The notes: generated by a model not told the origin, from the letters alone. DNA of 64,000 bases from Raffaelea ambrosiae (GCA_002778195.1 PCDI01000005.1:170046-234045); one strand, 5' to 3'. Positions 34,201 through 45,524 are shown, counted from the first letter of the stretch. Numbers and translations: made by a program.

Positions 34201-34334
34201 CTGCTGGTCGAGAGGGAGCTGTTGCTGCCGCTGGAGGGGACGCCCTCGCGTTGCTGGCGACTGCCGTTCTTGCTGGTCTCCTCGTATCCTTCGCCAATGT
34301 TTCGAATGTTAAAGGGCACCCAAGCCGTCGCCAT
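31298..34334 (-). CDS. AFI1: Afi1/MesA-type polarity protein (DENN-like)
   Basis: Three exons on the minus strand: 34334-33276, 33218-31878 and 31819-31298, 973 residues. An upstream in-frame ATG at 34391 exists, but the one at 34334 (MATAWVPFNIRNIGE) has a better start context. After a Ser/Pro-rich region, EYILVASFDVDRGPVMEHQYP marks the Afi1 N-terminal domain, which docks Arf3 in yeast; an acidic/Lys-rich insert separates it from LIYVLNLVNTKQDKREKRG. Exon 2 carries the SPA (stabilisation of polarity axis) region, e.g. HPIIVLVNALLTQKRIIFLG and LLLVPGFIAGVTNPTFEMHP. In Aspergillus the homologue MesA is needed for a stable hyphal polarity axis. Intron 1 is GT-AG (57 nt). Intron 2 (31820-31877) fits only as GC-AG (AAG|GCAGGT...TTCTAG|GAC), joining YIK to DVAQMFTV. 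Gene symbol by family likeness. Confidence 0.9.
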
Positions 34335-35638
34335 GCCCGCTGATTCGCCTGGGTTTGCGTCGAGATGGCCTAAGGCTGTTGTCAAGGGCATCCGAGCAGG
34401 GCAGAATGAGCGCGAACCGAGGGGTGATCGGGCTCAGGGGAGAGAGTATCCGTCGAGGCAGACGCAAATCACGGATCAACCCGTTTCGCAGAAGGTAAAG
34501 GGGTAGAGACAGCAGAGAAGCCGCAAAGGTAAAATATGAGTGTTGGCTAAAAAAATAAAGCAGAATGTGAAATATTATGATACTCTCCAAGAGCAGGGCC
34601 GCTTCACTTTTCGACCCAGCTAACACGCAGAGCGCCAGACAGACAGCCAGGGAACATGACCCTGGGAGAAGGTGTGCGTGTGCTCCCCCGGGTGGCCGTT
34701 CCAAGACGTCTTCTGGAAGGGTCACCAAGCTGGTGGTTCGTCGCTGGCGAGCTCGGACGTCTCCGTTGCAGTCTTTGGCAGCCCCGCAGACGCTGGTCGA
34801 GACGGCCAGGGGGGGGAATGTCGTAAAACAGCGTGGGACGGAAGCCTGAGCGGCCGCTTCTCTGCGAGTAAGGCTTCTGAGTCTGTAACCACCCCCCTGT
34901 CTCTTTGCTGTGGGAAGTCTTGCGGCACGCTGCAGATACTCGTATGCCACGCGGATAGTGCGCCTGCGAGCGGAAAGAGCAGTCTGGGTCGGCTTGGGTC
35001 TGCTCCTGTTAGTGCAGTTCCCCTCCACCCCTTTTCCCCTGACGGAACGCCAATGGACTGCTTCAATTGCCTTCTGTGGCCTGGTGCCGTTGTGGAGGGT
35101 CGACTTGGCATATCCGAAACGATAAAAGGGGCAATCAAAAAAGTGGCACCGCCGCACCAACTGACTACATATTAGTTACATACTCGTAGTAGTCAACCTC
35201 TCGTCGCATGCTCCAGTGCTGGCAATACAGGCAAGCCACATTTTGGAGCACCCGCCACACAAAATGGGAGGAGGTGGTAGCCTCAGCCCGCCAATCCGAT
35301 GCAGCACATTGTGACAGCAGGGGTTGGCCGCTAGCGCCGCTTTTCCCAAGAGGTTGCTGGTTGCCCGGTCACTTGTTTACAATTGCCCTCTTTGGATTTT
35401 CGGATGGCTCGCACACCAACGGTGGAGAACAGGACGTCACAGCACCTGCTTTGTACTAACCTGCCGGCTTGCCAGCCTGGAAAAGTCCCTCCCAGATGCA
35501 TTTGGTGGTTTCTTTTCTCACTGCCAATCTATTTTACGCGTCCCTTGCATGCGTTCATTGGAAGGACTAGGAGTCGAGTTTCTCATCAATCACAATGGTG
35601 AGTGCCACGAGGAACTGTGAATCAACAACAAACGAATC
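34335..35638. other. divergent promoter region of AFI1 and the myosin-light-chain-like gene
   Basis: No ORF with coding character. TACTCGTA words occur at 34938 and 35181. An ATGGTGAGTGCC sequence at 35595 resembles a start codon directly abutting an intron donor, but splicing it to the nearest acceptor (TGACGCAG, ending 35663) would shift the frame, so the start at 35639 is kept. Confidence 0.55.
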
Positions 35639-36698
35639 ATGGCATACGAGTGTACTGACGCAGAACCCAAGGCGACGCAAGCCAGCTACAAGCCCTCACC
35701 CCTGGGCTACGGCTCGCCGCGCAGCTCCCCATTCCGCCGGCCAGAATCGCCCGTCTCGCCTTCACTTCGCCAGACGACCCCATCAACATCGCCCTTCAAG
35801 AATTCGACCGTCGGAACAGGCGCGGCGACTGTTACGCCCTCTTCTAGGTTCGGAGGCGGCAGCTCGACACCGGCTGTCTCCAGTGGCAATTGGACACCGA
35901 GGACTCAGCTGCAGGCACCGGCCGAGATCACAGGAGGAGGCACCGGACTGCGCGGTCCGCGGCCGTCACCCAGCGCATCGCCGCGATCACCAGTCGTGCC
36001 ATCAGCAGCGCCAACTATGAGCATGGCTCACGGGTCGGCACTTACACAACTGCAGCCAGCACAGGTGCGGACACTGCGCGAGGGCTTCCAGATCCTGGAC
36101 CGGGACAGCGACGGCACGGTTGGTAGGGAGGACGTAGCCGACATGCTGAACCAGCTTGGTGAGTGGTATCTTGTTCCAATGGATGTTGCTGCTGTTTATG
36201 TGTCTCGTGTGTTTTTGCTTGCTAGGCCTTGGCTTGTGCATATTTAGCGGTGTTTCTAACATCATAGGCCTTCCATCATCGCCATCCGATGTATCCCAAT
36301 TCTTCCCACCTTCGGCCCCCCAGACCATCAACATGGGCACCTTCCTCAATTCGCTGGCCAATGCCCTAGTGGCAATGTCACCCAGCTCCGAACTTCTGTC
36401 TGCGTTGTCGGCTTTTGACGAAGACGACAGCGGCCAGGTCGATCTGGCAGAGCTGCGTGATGCCCTGCTGCACACGGCGCCCGAGCCCGGTGAGCAAGCC
36501 CTCACCGAGACGGAGATCAACAGGGTGATGCAGGGCTTCACCGGACGACGGGCATTCACGAACAAGAGCAAGCCGGGTCCCGGCGGATTCAGCAACAAGC
36601 GCGGCGAGGTGTTCAAGTACCAGGACTTTGTGCAGTCGATTGCCGGCAGTGCACAGGCAGCCCCTGCCGAAGGAGAGGCAGCGGCAGCGGAGACTTAA
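35639..36698 (+). CDS. RLC1: myosin regulatory light chain-like EF-hand protein
   Basis: Two exons, 35639-36158 and 36268-36698, give 316 residues. The N-terminal 140 residues are Ser/Pro/Thr-rich (KPSPLGYGSPRSSPFRRPES). Then an EF-hand-like region resembles myosin regulatory light chains: LREGFQILDRDSDGTVGRED (loop from Asp154) with MLNQLGLPSS, a linker TINMGTFLNSLANALV typical of the light-chain interlobe, a second loop DEDDSGQVDLAEL (from Asp224), and a degenerate C-terminal pair ending EVFKYQDFVQSIAGS. Such proteins bind the IQ motif of myosin II and act at the cytokinetic (septal) ring. The family core is about 160-180 residues, so the N-terminal extension is extra. The ATG at 35639 has A at -3 and G at +4. 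Alternative: another calmodulin-like calcium sensor. Confidence 0.82.
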
Positions 36699-38980
36699 CG
36701 AACGAGCAATGATGGACAGTTTATGCGATTATTATCGGGATGGCTAATTGGGCAGATTGGAAGGGATGAGGGGGGAGACACACGAAGCAGCACCTGCTCT
36801 CCTGTCATTCTTTTTGTTACCGTTTGTTTATTGTTTCACGCCGTCTCTCACAATTTTTTAACACACTGCATTTCTCAACCCTCATACCCTCAGCTTTTGT
36901 ACAATAGAAACAATAAACAATTTGAAAAATGGTGGTTTTAAGCAGTTCCACGCGATTGGTCTTCCCAAACGTCTTTATGAATGTTAGATGTAACTATATT
37001 GTATACATATAAAAAAAACATACGTGTTGATTGATTTTTATATTCCAACTTTCACCTTCTGCTTCTGCTTCTGCGTTTTTCTTATTCCTTCCCTTTTCCT
37101 TCCCTTTCAACTCTGCTCCCTGCGTGTCAAGCGGACCTATGTACTATGTAGCTTTCTTGCAATGGTGTTATCCATAAACATAAGCTGTCGATATTTGGGT
37201 GGCTGTTGCCCAGCCTTGTCCAACCACCGATAATGCGGATTGTCGTCACTTAACTACAGCAGTCTTCTGGCCTGCGGTTGGTTGTTTAGCGGAGTTCGAC
37301 TCCCTGTAGAGTGCAATTTCTGCCTGACCCACGGAGACCCATGCAGGCTGCCCCACCGAAGCTTCGAGAATCGAATGACCTAAACTCGCTTATAGCGATA
37401 TTCCTGCCACCACTTTCGCGGCGCTGATCGCTGAGACAACAGGGCATAACAATGGTAGAGGCGGGAAGGCCCTAAAGGACACCCGAGCCGCTGCCGTGAA
37501 TTAGCGGTTGAAATTAGCGGTTTGGCAGCAAGGCGGCTAGATCCCGTCCTGGCTTTCAGGGTGTTGTTTCTACAATCATAGTTGCTGACAGGAAATGAGA
37601 CACATTTGACAGCATCTTGCTGGACTTGTTGGACGTTACCTGCCAGCAACGCTTCCTTCAGCATCCGGTGGCTGGACGCTTAGAAAATGCGGAGAAGGGC
37701 TTTGTATCGGAGACTACCGGGGTGTTGACTTGGCGACGTGGCTACTCATAACTATAGTAGCTATCTTGCTGTTCAGAATGTCTTCATGTCGATCTTCAGA
37801 ACAGGAGTGAGTGTCAAAGGATCACAGAACCAGCGCACAGAGTCGTAGCATCGACGAATACAGAGGCTGGGAATGCTGCATATGCAGTCCTGCCAGGTAA
37901 ACAAGCGCGGCCATACTGCAAGAGCCATTGGCCAGCAGGGAAGCCGTTGCCAGACCGTCGAATTTTGGGGGGGCTGTTGTTGTCTACTACCCTCGAAATT
38001 GTGAGTCTTTCAGATATGGACCCCCTGCAAGGCCGTTTGGCAGCTCCCCGTAGCCGTGACCTGCGCCACCGCACAACACAGACAGCCCCGCAGGTACTGG
38101 CTACCCGACCCAATGGGACCGACAGGTGTGTTGTGGAGATGGGCAGTTGTCTGGCGAAAATTTCCCATAGGACATTGCTCTTGCCTGCTGCGCTCTGCGT
38201 TCTGTGTCTTCCCATTTCCCTCCTTATTAGCATTGCTGGATCCCGTCTGGCACTTCCGACCTCGAAGAAAGTCTACCAGAAGCATCTGCGACCCCGAAAC
38301 CCAGCTTGAAAACGCCATCACCATGTCCTCTGATCCCACGAAGATTGTTATGGTCTGATTGAAACTCGACCTGAGCCTTAGCGTCCTTGCCTGCGGTGGA
38401 GAGAGCTTGTATTGCTTGCCCGTTCTGTTCTTAAGCCGGGGGCTGCTCGGTCTCTGACCTTCCTACGCGCCCGCTCTCCTCTCTCCTCTCTCCTCTCTCC
38501 TTCTCCCTCCTCGCTGCTTTGCCTCGAACTTCGACTGCGTGACCATCCCGAGCGAGTCTTCCCAGCACCCCGACGGCGTGGAACAACAGAACGACAGAAA
38601 CGAAGAAGCGAAGAAAAAAAGGGACGCGACCAGCGAGCACAAGGAAGAAAAACCCCGGGAAAATCAAGACGAGGGAGCAACTGCAGGCGCCCGCGTTCCA
38701 TGCAGTATTACCACCAGTTCAGTGGTGTCTTACAGCGCCGGAGCCAGGAGCCGCCAGTGGACCGTTGAACCCGCGTTTGCTGCATTTTTTTCCCCTGTCA
38801 GCGGCCTGCCAACTGCAGAAAACCGATTATTCATATCGCCGAAAAAAGGAGCCACCACACCAACCACAGGCGCCAGCGTGTGCTACCAACTAGGGCGATA
38901 GCAGCAGACGGGATTAAAAAAAAAAAGCCTTAAAAATCTAAAAGAGGAGCGCAGCCCTGGTGGGATAAAAAAAAGTCCCA
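36699..38980. other. intergenic region and likely long leader of the TPR/J-protein gene
   Basis: AT-rich 3' flank (36700-37200), then mixed sequence without coding-like ORFs. CACCATGTCC at 38321 begins an 11-codon ORF (MSSDPTKIVMV) with an excellent start context. A CTCTCCTCTCT pyrimidine tract lies at 38475-38510. No gene is supported. Confidence 0.5.
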
Positions 38981-41666
38981 ATGAAGTTTTTTGGCAAAAA
39001 ACCTGCCGGGAAGCACGCCGACCACGCTTCATCCTCGTCCGCTGCCGGAACCCCCCGTGCACCGCTGTACGACGACGACGACTACGACGACGACGCCTAC
39101 TTGCCTTCCCCGGCCCGGTCAGAGCCGGCGTCCCTCGGCAGGCGCTCGCCCACCAAGTCGCCCACCAAGTCGCCCACCAAGTCGCCCACCAAGTCGCCCA
39201 CCAAGTCGCCCGCCAAGTCGCCTGCGCGCTCGCCCACCAAGCAGCCGCAGCCGCAGCCGTCGCTGCAATCACCACAGCAGCAGCCGCAGCGCCATCATTC
39301 GTCCGCCTCGTCCTCGCCCACCAAACTCCACCCCTCGTCCACCTTCCCGCTCTCGCCCTCGTCTGCGCCCTCGCTGCGGCCCTCGTCGACGTCCCAGCCA
39401 TCTTCGCCCTCGTCGCCGCGGCCCAAGAAGAGCAGCTCGTCCGCTTCGTCTCGCCAGCATTCGTCGAGACACCACCGCTCGGCGCACGACCTAGCAGCCG
39501 CAAAATCGTCGTCTTCGGCATCAGCAGCCTTGCCGTCTTCGCCGTCCTCCCCGTCTCTCTCGTCGTCCTCCAGCCGGCGGAAACGGGTCGATCCCAATAC
39601 GCACCCCCTCAACCTCCCCCCCGAGGAGCGCAAGCGCCTCTCTCAGCTCTCGTCGGCCATGTCTAGCCGCAATTCTATGGACACCGATCGTGATACTCCA
39701 GGCGTCACCTCCCACACCGGCAGCCCGTCCTCTCCCCAGCCCGTGCCCCCAACCCAGCAGTCCACGCCGTCTTCCTCGTCCAAGACGCACCAGTCCTCCG
39801 AACGCAAGCAGTCCCGGTCTCCCCCGCAATCGTCTTCTTCTTCCTCCATGCCATCATCCACGTCGCCCACGTCGGCTGGCTCTGCTGCCGCAGCCGCTAC
39901 CAATGGCAGCGTGGACGTGCCCGTGCCCCCCCCGCACAAGTCCACGCCCGCCTCACCGCCGGCAGCTACGGTCGAAGAGGCTGAGGCATTCAAGAATGCC
40001 GGCAACAAGTTCTTCAAGGAGAAGGACTTCCCGCGGGCCATTGGCGAGTACACAAAAGGTAGGTTTCTGCTGTTGCTCATCCCACCATCTGATTGATAAG
40101 CGATCTGCCGGCAGCGTGAGATCGGACAATATGGCCAAGCCAAACACAACAACGACGATCTGCATAGCTAACTTCTGCTCACAGCCGTCAACCTGCTGCC
40201 CACGTCCCCCACGTACCTGGGCAATCGTGCCGCCGCCTACATGTCTGCCGGCAACTACTCGTCGGCTCTCGAGGACTGCCAGCGTGCCGCCGATCTCGAC
40301 CCCCAGAACAGTAAGATCCTGCTACGTCTGGCCCGTATCTACTGCAGCCTTGGCCAGCCCGAGGATGCCATCCTGACCTTTGGCCGCATTCACCCGCCTC
40401 CGTCTGCCAAGGACATGGCTGCTGCCAAAGAGATGCTGCAGCACGTCAATGCGGCACGCGATGCCCTTCAGAATGGCACCGCTGGGTCCATGGTACTGCA
40501 CGCTCTCGACCTGGCCAGCCGCATCCTTGGTCCCGGTGCTTCGCAGCCACGGAAGTGGCAGCTGATGCGTGGCGAGGCCTATCTGAAGATGGGCAACGAG
40601 AACAGTGTGGGCGAAGCCGCCAACATTGCCATCTCGCTTCTACGCCTGAACAACAAGGACCCCGAGGCCCTCATCCTCCGTGGCCGTGCCCTGTATGCTC
40701 AAGGCGACAACGCACAGGCGGAGCGTCACTTCCGCCGCGCCATTGATCTTGACCCTGACATGCGGGAAGCCATCAAGTGGCTGCGCATTGTTCAGAAGCT
40801 GGACCGCATGAAGGAGGAGGGCAACCGCGAGTACAAGGCCGGCAACTGGGATTCTGCCATCAACAAGTACACCGATGCTCTCAGTATCGACCCCACCAAC
40901 CGCAGCATCAACTCAAAGCTGCTCCAGAACCGTGCGCTCTGCCGCATCAAACTTAAGCAGTATGGGGAGGCCATTGCCGACTGCGATGCCGCACTCAACC
41001 TGGACCCGTCGTACTCCAAGGCACGCCGGTCCAAGGCCAACGCGCTGGGGCTTGCCGAGCGCTGGGAAGACGCTGTGCGTGAGTGGAAGTCTCTGGCAGA
41101 GCGCGAGCCCGAAGACCGGACTGTGGCCAAGGAGCTCAAGCGAGCCGAGTTGGAGCTGAAGAAGAGCCAGCGTAAGGATTACTACAAGATCCTTGGCGTC
41201 ACCAAGGATGCCGACGATCGCGAGATCAAAAAGGCATACCGCAAGCTGGCCGTACAGCATCACCCGGACAAGAACCCGGGAGACGAGCAGGCCGAGGCAC
41301 GTTTCAAGGATGTGGGCGAAGCCTACGAGACCTTGAGCGACCCACAGTACGTCTTCCCCTCTACTATGTTTCATTATGTGTGCTTGTCGGGCAAACTGGA
41401 TGCTAACAACTTGCAGGAAGCGTGCACGGTACGATAGCGGCGAGGACCTCATGGACCCCTCCGACATGTTCGGTGGTGGTGGTGGCATGGGTGGTGGCAT
41501 CGACCCCGAGATCATCTTCAGCATGATGGGTGGCCAGCAAGGCGGCTTCGGCGGCGGCGGTTTTGGTGGTGGCGGCTTCCCTGGCGGCGGTAGCGGCTTC
41601 CACTTCCAGCAGGGCGGCGGCGGCCGACAACGGCAGGGCTACCCTGGCGGCTTCCAGTTCCAGTGA
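38981..41666 (+). CDS. TPR and J-domain co-chaperone (DNAJC7/TPR2-like)
   Basis: Three exons, 38981-40058, 40185-41346 and 41417-41666, give 829 residues to the first stop. Residues 1-330 are a Ser/Pro/Lys-rich disordered region with a KSPT repeat (39146-39241) and a DDDDYDDD acidic patch. TPR repeats run from NAGNKFFKEKDFPRAIGEYT (about 338) to about 690, including NRAAAYMSAGNYSSALEDC, KEEGNREYKAGNWDSAINKY and QNRALCRIKLKQYGEAIADC. The J-domain follows (DYYKILGV, HPD at about 719-721), then a Gly-rich tail (FGGGGGMGGGIDPEIIFSMM). Fungal homologues pass clients between Hsp90 and Hsp70 in the cytosol. Introns are 126 and 70 nt. The TGA stop is followed in frame by 170 open codons (see separate entry). 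Confidence 0.92.
39146..39241 (+). repeat. 12-bp minisatellite coding SPTK repeats
   Basis: Unit TCGCCCACCAAG, about eight copies with SPAK and SPAR variants, encodes Ser-Pro-x-Lys units. S-P-x-K is the consensus for cyclin-dependent kinases and for histone-H1-like DNA-minor-groove binding. Confidence 0.85.
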
Positions 41667-42179
41667 CAACCCGCTGGGGAGGGAGACGACGGCGAGGATT
41701 ACCATTCCGACGCGAGCAGCAGCCGCTCCAGCACCGCCACTGACGATGATATTCCGCTTCGTCGCCACGAATTCGGGGTTTGGGGAGAGAGCAGCCGGGG
41801 CCAGAAAAAGGCGCAGTCACAAAGGCAGAAGCAAAGAGCGCAGCAGCATGAACAATCCAGGGAGCAACGCTTTCGGAGAAGACACCGCCGGCAGTACCAG
41901 AGTGGTGACGCCGACGAAAATGGCAAATATAACGAGCGGTTCGATCATGGCTGGTACGGGAAAGACGGCATGTACTGGGATGCCGCTGCCGTTGCCGCCA
42001 CAGCTAGGGCTGCTCGCCGTGAAAAGTGGGTGTCCGCGGTGCGGCGCATAGGGGCAGTGGTTCTTGCAGCCGTCGTTCTCCTCCCCCCTGGCGTGGTTGT
42101 CGGCCTTGCCGGCCTCGTGTGCATGCTCTATTTGTTGTGTTGCATTCATGCCGGCCGCTTCATCCGCACATGGCACTGA
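41667..42179 (+). other. in-frame coding-like extension behind the TPR/J-protein stop
   Basis: Directly after the TGA at 41664-41666 the same frame stays open for 170 codons to a TGA at 42177. Codon use looks coding (GAC, GGC, AGC, CGC, GAG, AAG), and GC content drops abruptly at the second stop. The translation has an acidic-Ser start (GEDYHSDASSSRSS), a basic Gln/Arg-rich helix, a block ADENGKYNERFDHGWYGKDG, and a hydrophobic segment of about 33 residues with a central LLPPGVVVG, ending FIRTWH: a possible tail anchor or membrane hairpin. The first in-frame ATG is only at 41970. Explanations: stop-codon readthrough, removal of the stop by a weak alternative intron (41590-41685 keeps frame), a separate gene with unseen 5' part, or a sequence error. 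Confidence 0.55.
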
Positions 42180-43237
42180 CCGGCGTTGTTTGCGTGAAAA
42201 AAAAAATACTGTTTGCGGAATAGACGCGTTTGCTTTTTTTACCTGCGCCTCGCTCCCTTTCTTTTCCTTTTTGCCAGTCTCCTCAACAACCTCTTTTCAT
42301 TGTCTTGTCTGCACAAGTTGGGACATGTCATTTTTTTCTTCTTTTTTTTTTCGTTTGTTGTAGTTACAGGATTCTTGCAATGTTTTCGTATCTGCGTGTT
42401 TTCCCTCGTGAGAGAAGAAGCATTACCGTACACCACTTTTTATTCTTCTCGGGTCAGGTTTCTTAAACTATATTATGTTGCCGATAAAAGTTGAAATCAT
42501 AGATCTGAAATTATCCAGCACAGGGCGCGGAGCCAGTAGCGGTGCTGCTGGCAGTTCCGGGCTTTCAGGGGCTGCATGTGCAATGTTCTTAGTGGGCAGC
42601 TTCGGGCGACCAGGGGTAAACTAGAGCCGCTCGTTCATACAGTGCTATTTAAAGCGAAACACTGTTCTTGGAGATCATTCATACCCTGGACTCTACCCCT
42701 GGAATACCCAGCTGGGACAGTGCGCGCTTTTGGCTTCTGGGTCCCTGTCAAAGCTCTCGGGGAAGGCCACGATTCAAGACCAGTTAGCGAAAAAATTAAG
42801 CAAAAAATAGGTGTCCATTTGACACAAAGCTGGGCCACCACCAATGACTGTCCCACTCCACACACACGACATCGCGCAAAAGGGAGGACACAACTCTTCC
42901 GTGCCTCCACGCAACGACACTTTTTTCTTGACCGAACTGCGACTTTCCTTGTGCAGCATTGCCCAGTTAGCAACGACATCTGTTTTTCTTTGTCTTTCGT
43001 TTAATGATTTCGTTCTCTTCATGTCGTTTGCTTGGTAGCCCCTCCCTCTTTTTTTTATTTTTTTTTTGAAAAAAAAATAAACCGTTCGTGGCCACGACCG
43101 CGAGAATTGCATCGAACAGAAGAGACGACGACAACCTACAAGAGAGCAGCGACCGCTCCTCTATAAAAAGGGACTGTGCAGCCGGCTTCTGACCCTCCCG
43201 TGACGGCTCACGTCGCTGCGCACCCCCCTCTCCCGCC
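42180..43237. other. intergenic region, 3' flank and SEC63 promoter
   Basis: T-rich right after 42190, then mixed sequence. No coding-like ORF. The SEC63 TATA-like element is at 43162. Confidence 0.6.
43162..43169 (+). promoter_or_regulatory. TATA-like element (TATAAAAA)
   Basis: Lies 76 bases upstream of the SEC63 start codon in an otherwise GC-richer leader. The position suits a core promoter with a short 5' UTR. Confidence 0.4.
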
Positions 43238-45524
43238 ATGAGCTCCGACTACACCTACGACGAGACCGGCCAGCTATGGCCGTTCTTCGTTTTTACTCTT
43301 TCCTCCATCATCACCCTCCCCCTTACCTACATCCTGGTCAGCCGCGGCGGCGACCCTGCCGCTGTCTTCCCGCGCATCAAGACCGACTACCGCCCACCAC
43401 ATGCCGAGCTCGTCGATGCCGAACGCGCAAAGTACCGTCGCCAGCAGCGGCGTCTAGGCCTTGGCCTGGCTGTGGCCGTCGGCTGGCTCACGATGGCCTA
43501 CATGCTATACCTGATCCAGCACACCGAGCTGCCGGCCGAGCAGCGGATATGGAACCCTTATGACATCCTGGGCATCTCTGAGGTAAGAAGAGGGAGAAAG
43601 ACAACGCACCACCGCAGCCTCGCAGCGCTCACTAACTAACCACATCCAGTCTGCATCCGAAAAAATCATCAAGAGCACGTACAAGAAGCTGTCGCGCATG
43701 TACCACCCCGACAAGGTCAAGCCCGACCCAGCCAAGAACGAGACCGTCGAGATGCTCAACGACCGCTACGTCGAAATATCAAAGGCGTACCAGGCCCTGA
43801 CCGACGAGGAGATCCGCAACAACTACATCCAGTACGGCCACCCTGATGGCAAGCAGAGCTTCAGCATTGGCATTGCTCTGCCCAAGATCATGGTATCCGA
43901 CGGCAATGGCAAGTACGTTGTGCTGCTGTACTTCCTGCTCTTTGGCGTCCTCCTGCCTTATGTTGTCGGGTCCTGGTGGTACGGTACCCAGAGCCGCTCG
44001 AAGGAGGGCGTGCTCATGGAGAGCGCCAACCGTCTCTTCCGCGAGTATGACGAGGACATCACCGAGGGCGGCGTCATCGCTGCCGTGAGCACGGGCAAGG
44101 AGTTCGACAAGGTCCTACCCGGCGACAAGGCCACGGCCGGCCTGGCCACCATTGAACCTCTTGTCGCCAGCGAACGCTCCAACAAGGAGAACGACGAGAA
44201 CGACGCCAAGGGCATCCGTGCCGTCAAGCCCACTCACACGACGATCGGTGGCCTCACCCAGGCCGACGTGGAGAAGCTCGACAGCCTCGACCAGGGACTG
44301 CGCCGCAAGGTGCTGGTCCTGCTGTGGGCGCATCTCGGCCGCGTCGACCTGGGCGACGCTGCCCTCGAAAAGGCCAAGTTTGAAGTCGCACCGCTTGCCA
44401 ATGCCCTCACCCACTCGTTTGTCGCCATCGCACTCGCCTATGGAAACACCACGCCCGTGTTCTCCGCGCTGCGTGCCGCACAGCACGTCATCCAAGCGAT
44501 CCCGCCCTCTGCCTCGCCCCTGCTTCAGCTCCCGCACATGACCCCAGACATTGCCCGCGCCATTGAGGACAACTCGACTGTGCATCTGTCCGTCCAGCGG
44601 CTCATGGACCTGCCCGATGCGAAGCGCCGGAAGCTGGCCGTCGGCAAGGACCGCCTCACTGAGAACCAATACCAGCAGGCTCTGGGCGTGGCGAAACAGC
44701 TGCCCTACCTGCGCGTGGCCAAGGCCTTTTTCAAGGTGACAGGCGAAAAGTACATCATTCCCTCGTCTCTGGTCAGCCTTGTGGTCAAGGGCCGCTTTAT
44801 CCCGCCTGGTTACGCCTCGTCGGCTCCGGCTATTGATGGCATGGATCTGCTCGATATTGACCCGGCGGAGGACGATATGGATGCGCTGCTGGGTCGTAAG
44901 CCCAAGCAGGCCGTTGGCAAGAACCCCGATGGCAGCGCCATTATGACCGAAGTCAGCGGCGACAAGCCGATTCTGCCGCCGTTGGCCTATGCACCTTACT
45001 TCGGCCGCGACCACTCGCCACGCTGGCAGGTGTTCTTGACCGACTCCAAGCAGGGCAAGATGGTGGTGCCGCCGTTCACGTTTACAGCGTTTGACAAGCC
45101 GCTGTTCAAGGAGGACGGCAAGACGCCAACTTTCGCCATGCAGACGCTCAAGGCGCAGTTCATGGCACCACCGCAGGTTGGGCAGTACACGTTTGTTATG
45201 CACGTAGTGTGCGACAGCTATGTTGGCTTCGATACCAAGACCGAGGTGACGCTGGTAGTGGAGGACGCGAGCCGGGCAGCCGAGATGACAGCTGAGGACG
45301 AGATCAGCGAGCCAGATGAGGGTACGTCTGAGTGCAACCATTGCACTTCCACCATCGGTTCATCTACTAACACTTGTACAGACTCTCTGGCTGGCATCAT
45401 GAACCAGGCAAGAGGCGCACCGACCAAGAAGTCCAAGGCTGTGGACGAGTCGGACTCCGATGAGAGCGGTACAGAGGAGGAGTACGACACGAGCGAGACC
45501 AACACGGATACAGAAGAAGAGTAG
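43238..45524 (+). CDS. SEC63: ER translocon subunit Sec63
   Basis: Three exons, 43238-43582, 43650-45321 and 45382-45524, give 719 residues. Sec63 is an ER membrane J-protein that recruits the Hsp70 BiP/Kar2 to the Sec61 channel for post-translational import. Visible: an N-terminal membrane segment (about 14-33), a second (about 72-93), then the lumenal J-domain starting WNPYDILGIS at the end of exon 1, with the HPD motif at 134-136 (MYHPDKVKPD), and a third membrane segment at about 204-226. The cytosolic Brl (Sec63) domain follows, including the RWQVFLTDSKQGKMVVPPF and GQYTFVMHVVCDSYVGFD blocks, and an acidic tail (DSDESGTEEEYDTSETNTDT), typical for binding Sec62. Intron 2 (60 nt) contains no stop and is a multiple of three, so retention would add 20 residues. 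Confidence 0.96.

Noticed and set aside
35595..35663. ATG directly followed by GTGAGT as a one-codon first exon of the light-chain gene
   Set aside because: Splicing to the CAG at 35663 puts the EF-hand frame out of register, so the ATG at 35639 is used.
37254..37310. Possible tRNA (GGAGTTCGACTCC B-box-like word with CTACAG/CTGTAG ends)
   Set aside because: Only about 56 bases between the paired ends, no A-box and no cloverleaf could be drawn.
40241..40380. Separate gene start inside the TPR region (Met at 40241)
   Set aside because: The upstream exon joins in frame through a good intron (40059-40184) and completes the first TPR, so this is one gene.
41817..42176. Minus-strand ORF of 119 codons with a hydrophobic stretch
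   Set aside because: It mirrors the plus-strand extension behind the J-protein; its codon use is poorer and it has no suitable promoter side, so the plus strand is preferred.
43238..45524. A J-protein gene pair created by recent duplication (TPR/J-protein and SEC63)
   Set aside because: Apart from the J-domain the two proteins share nothing, and their J-domains belong to different ancient families; adjacency is probably chance.
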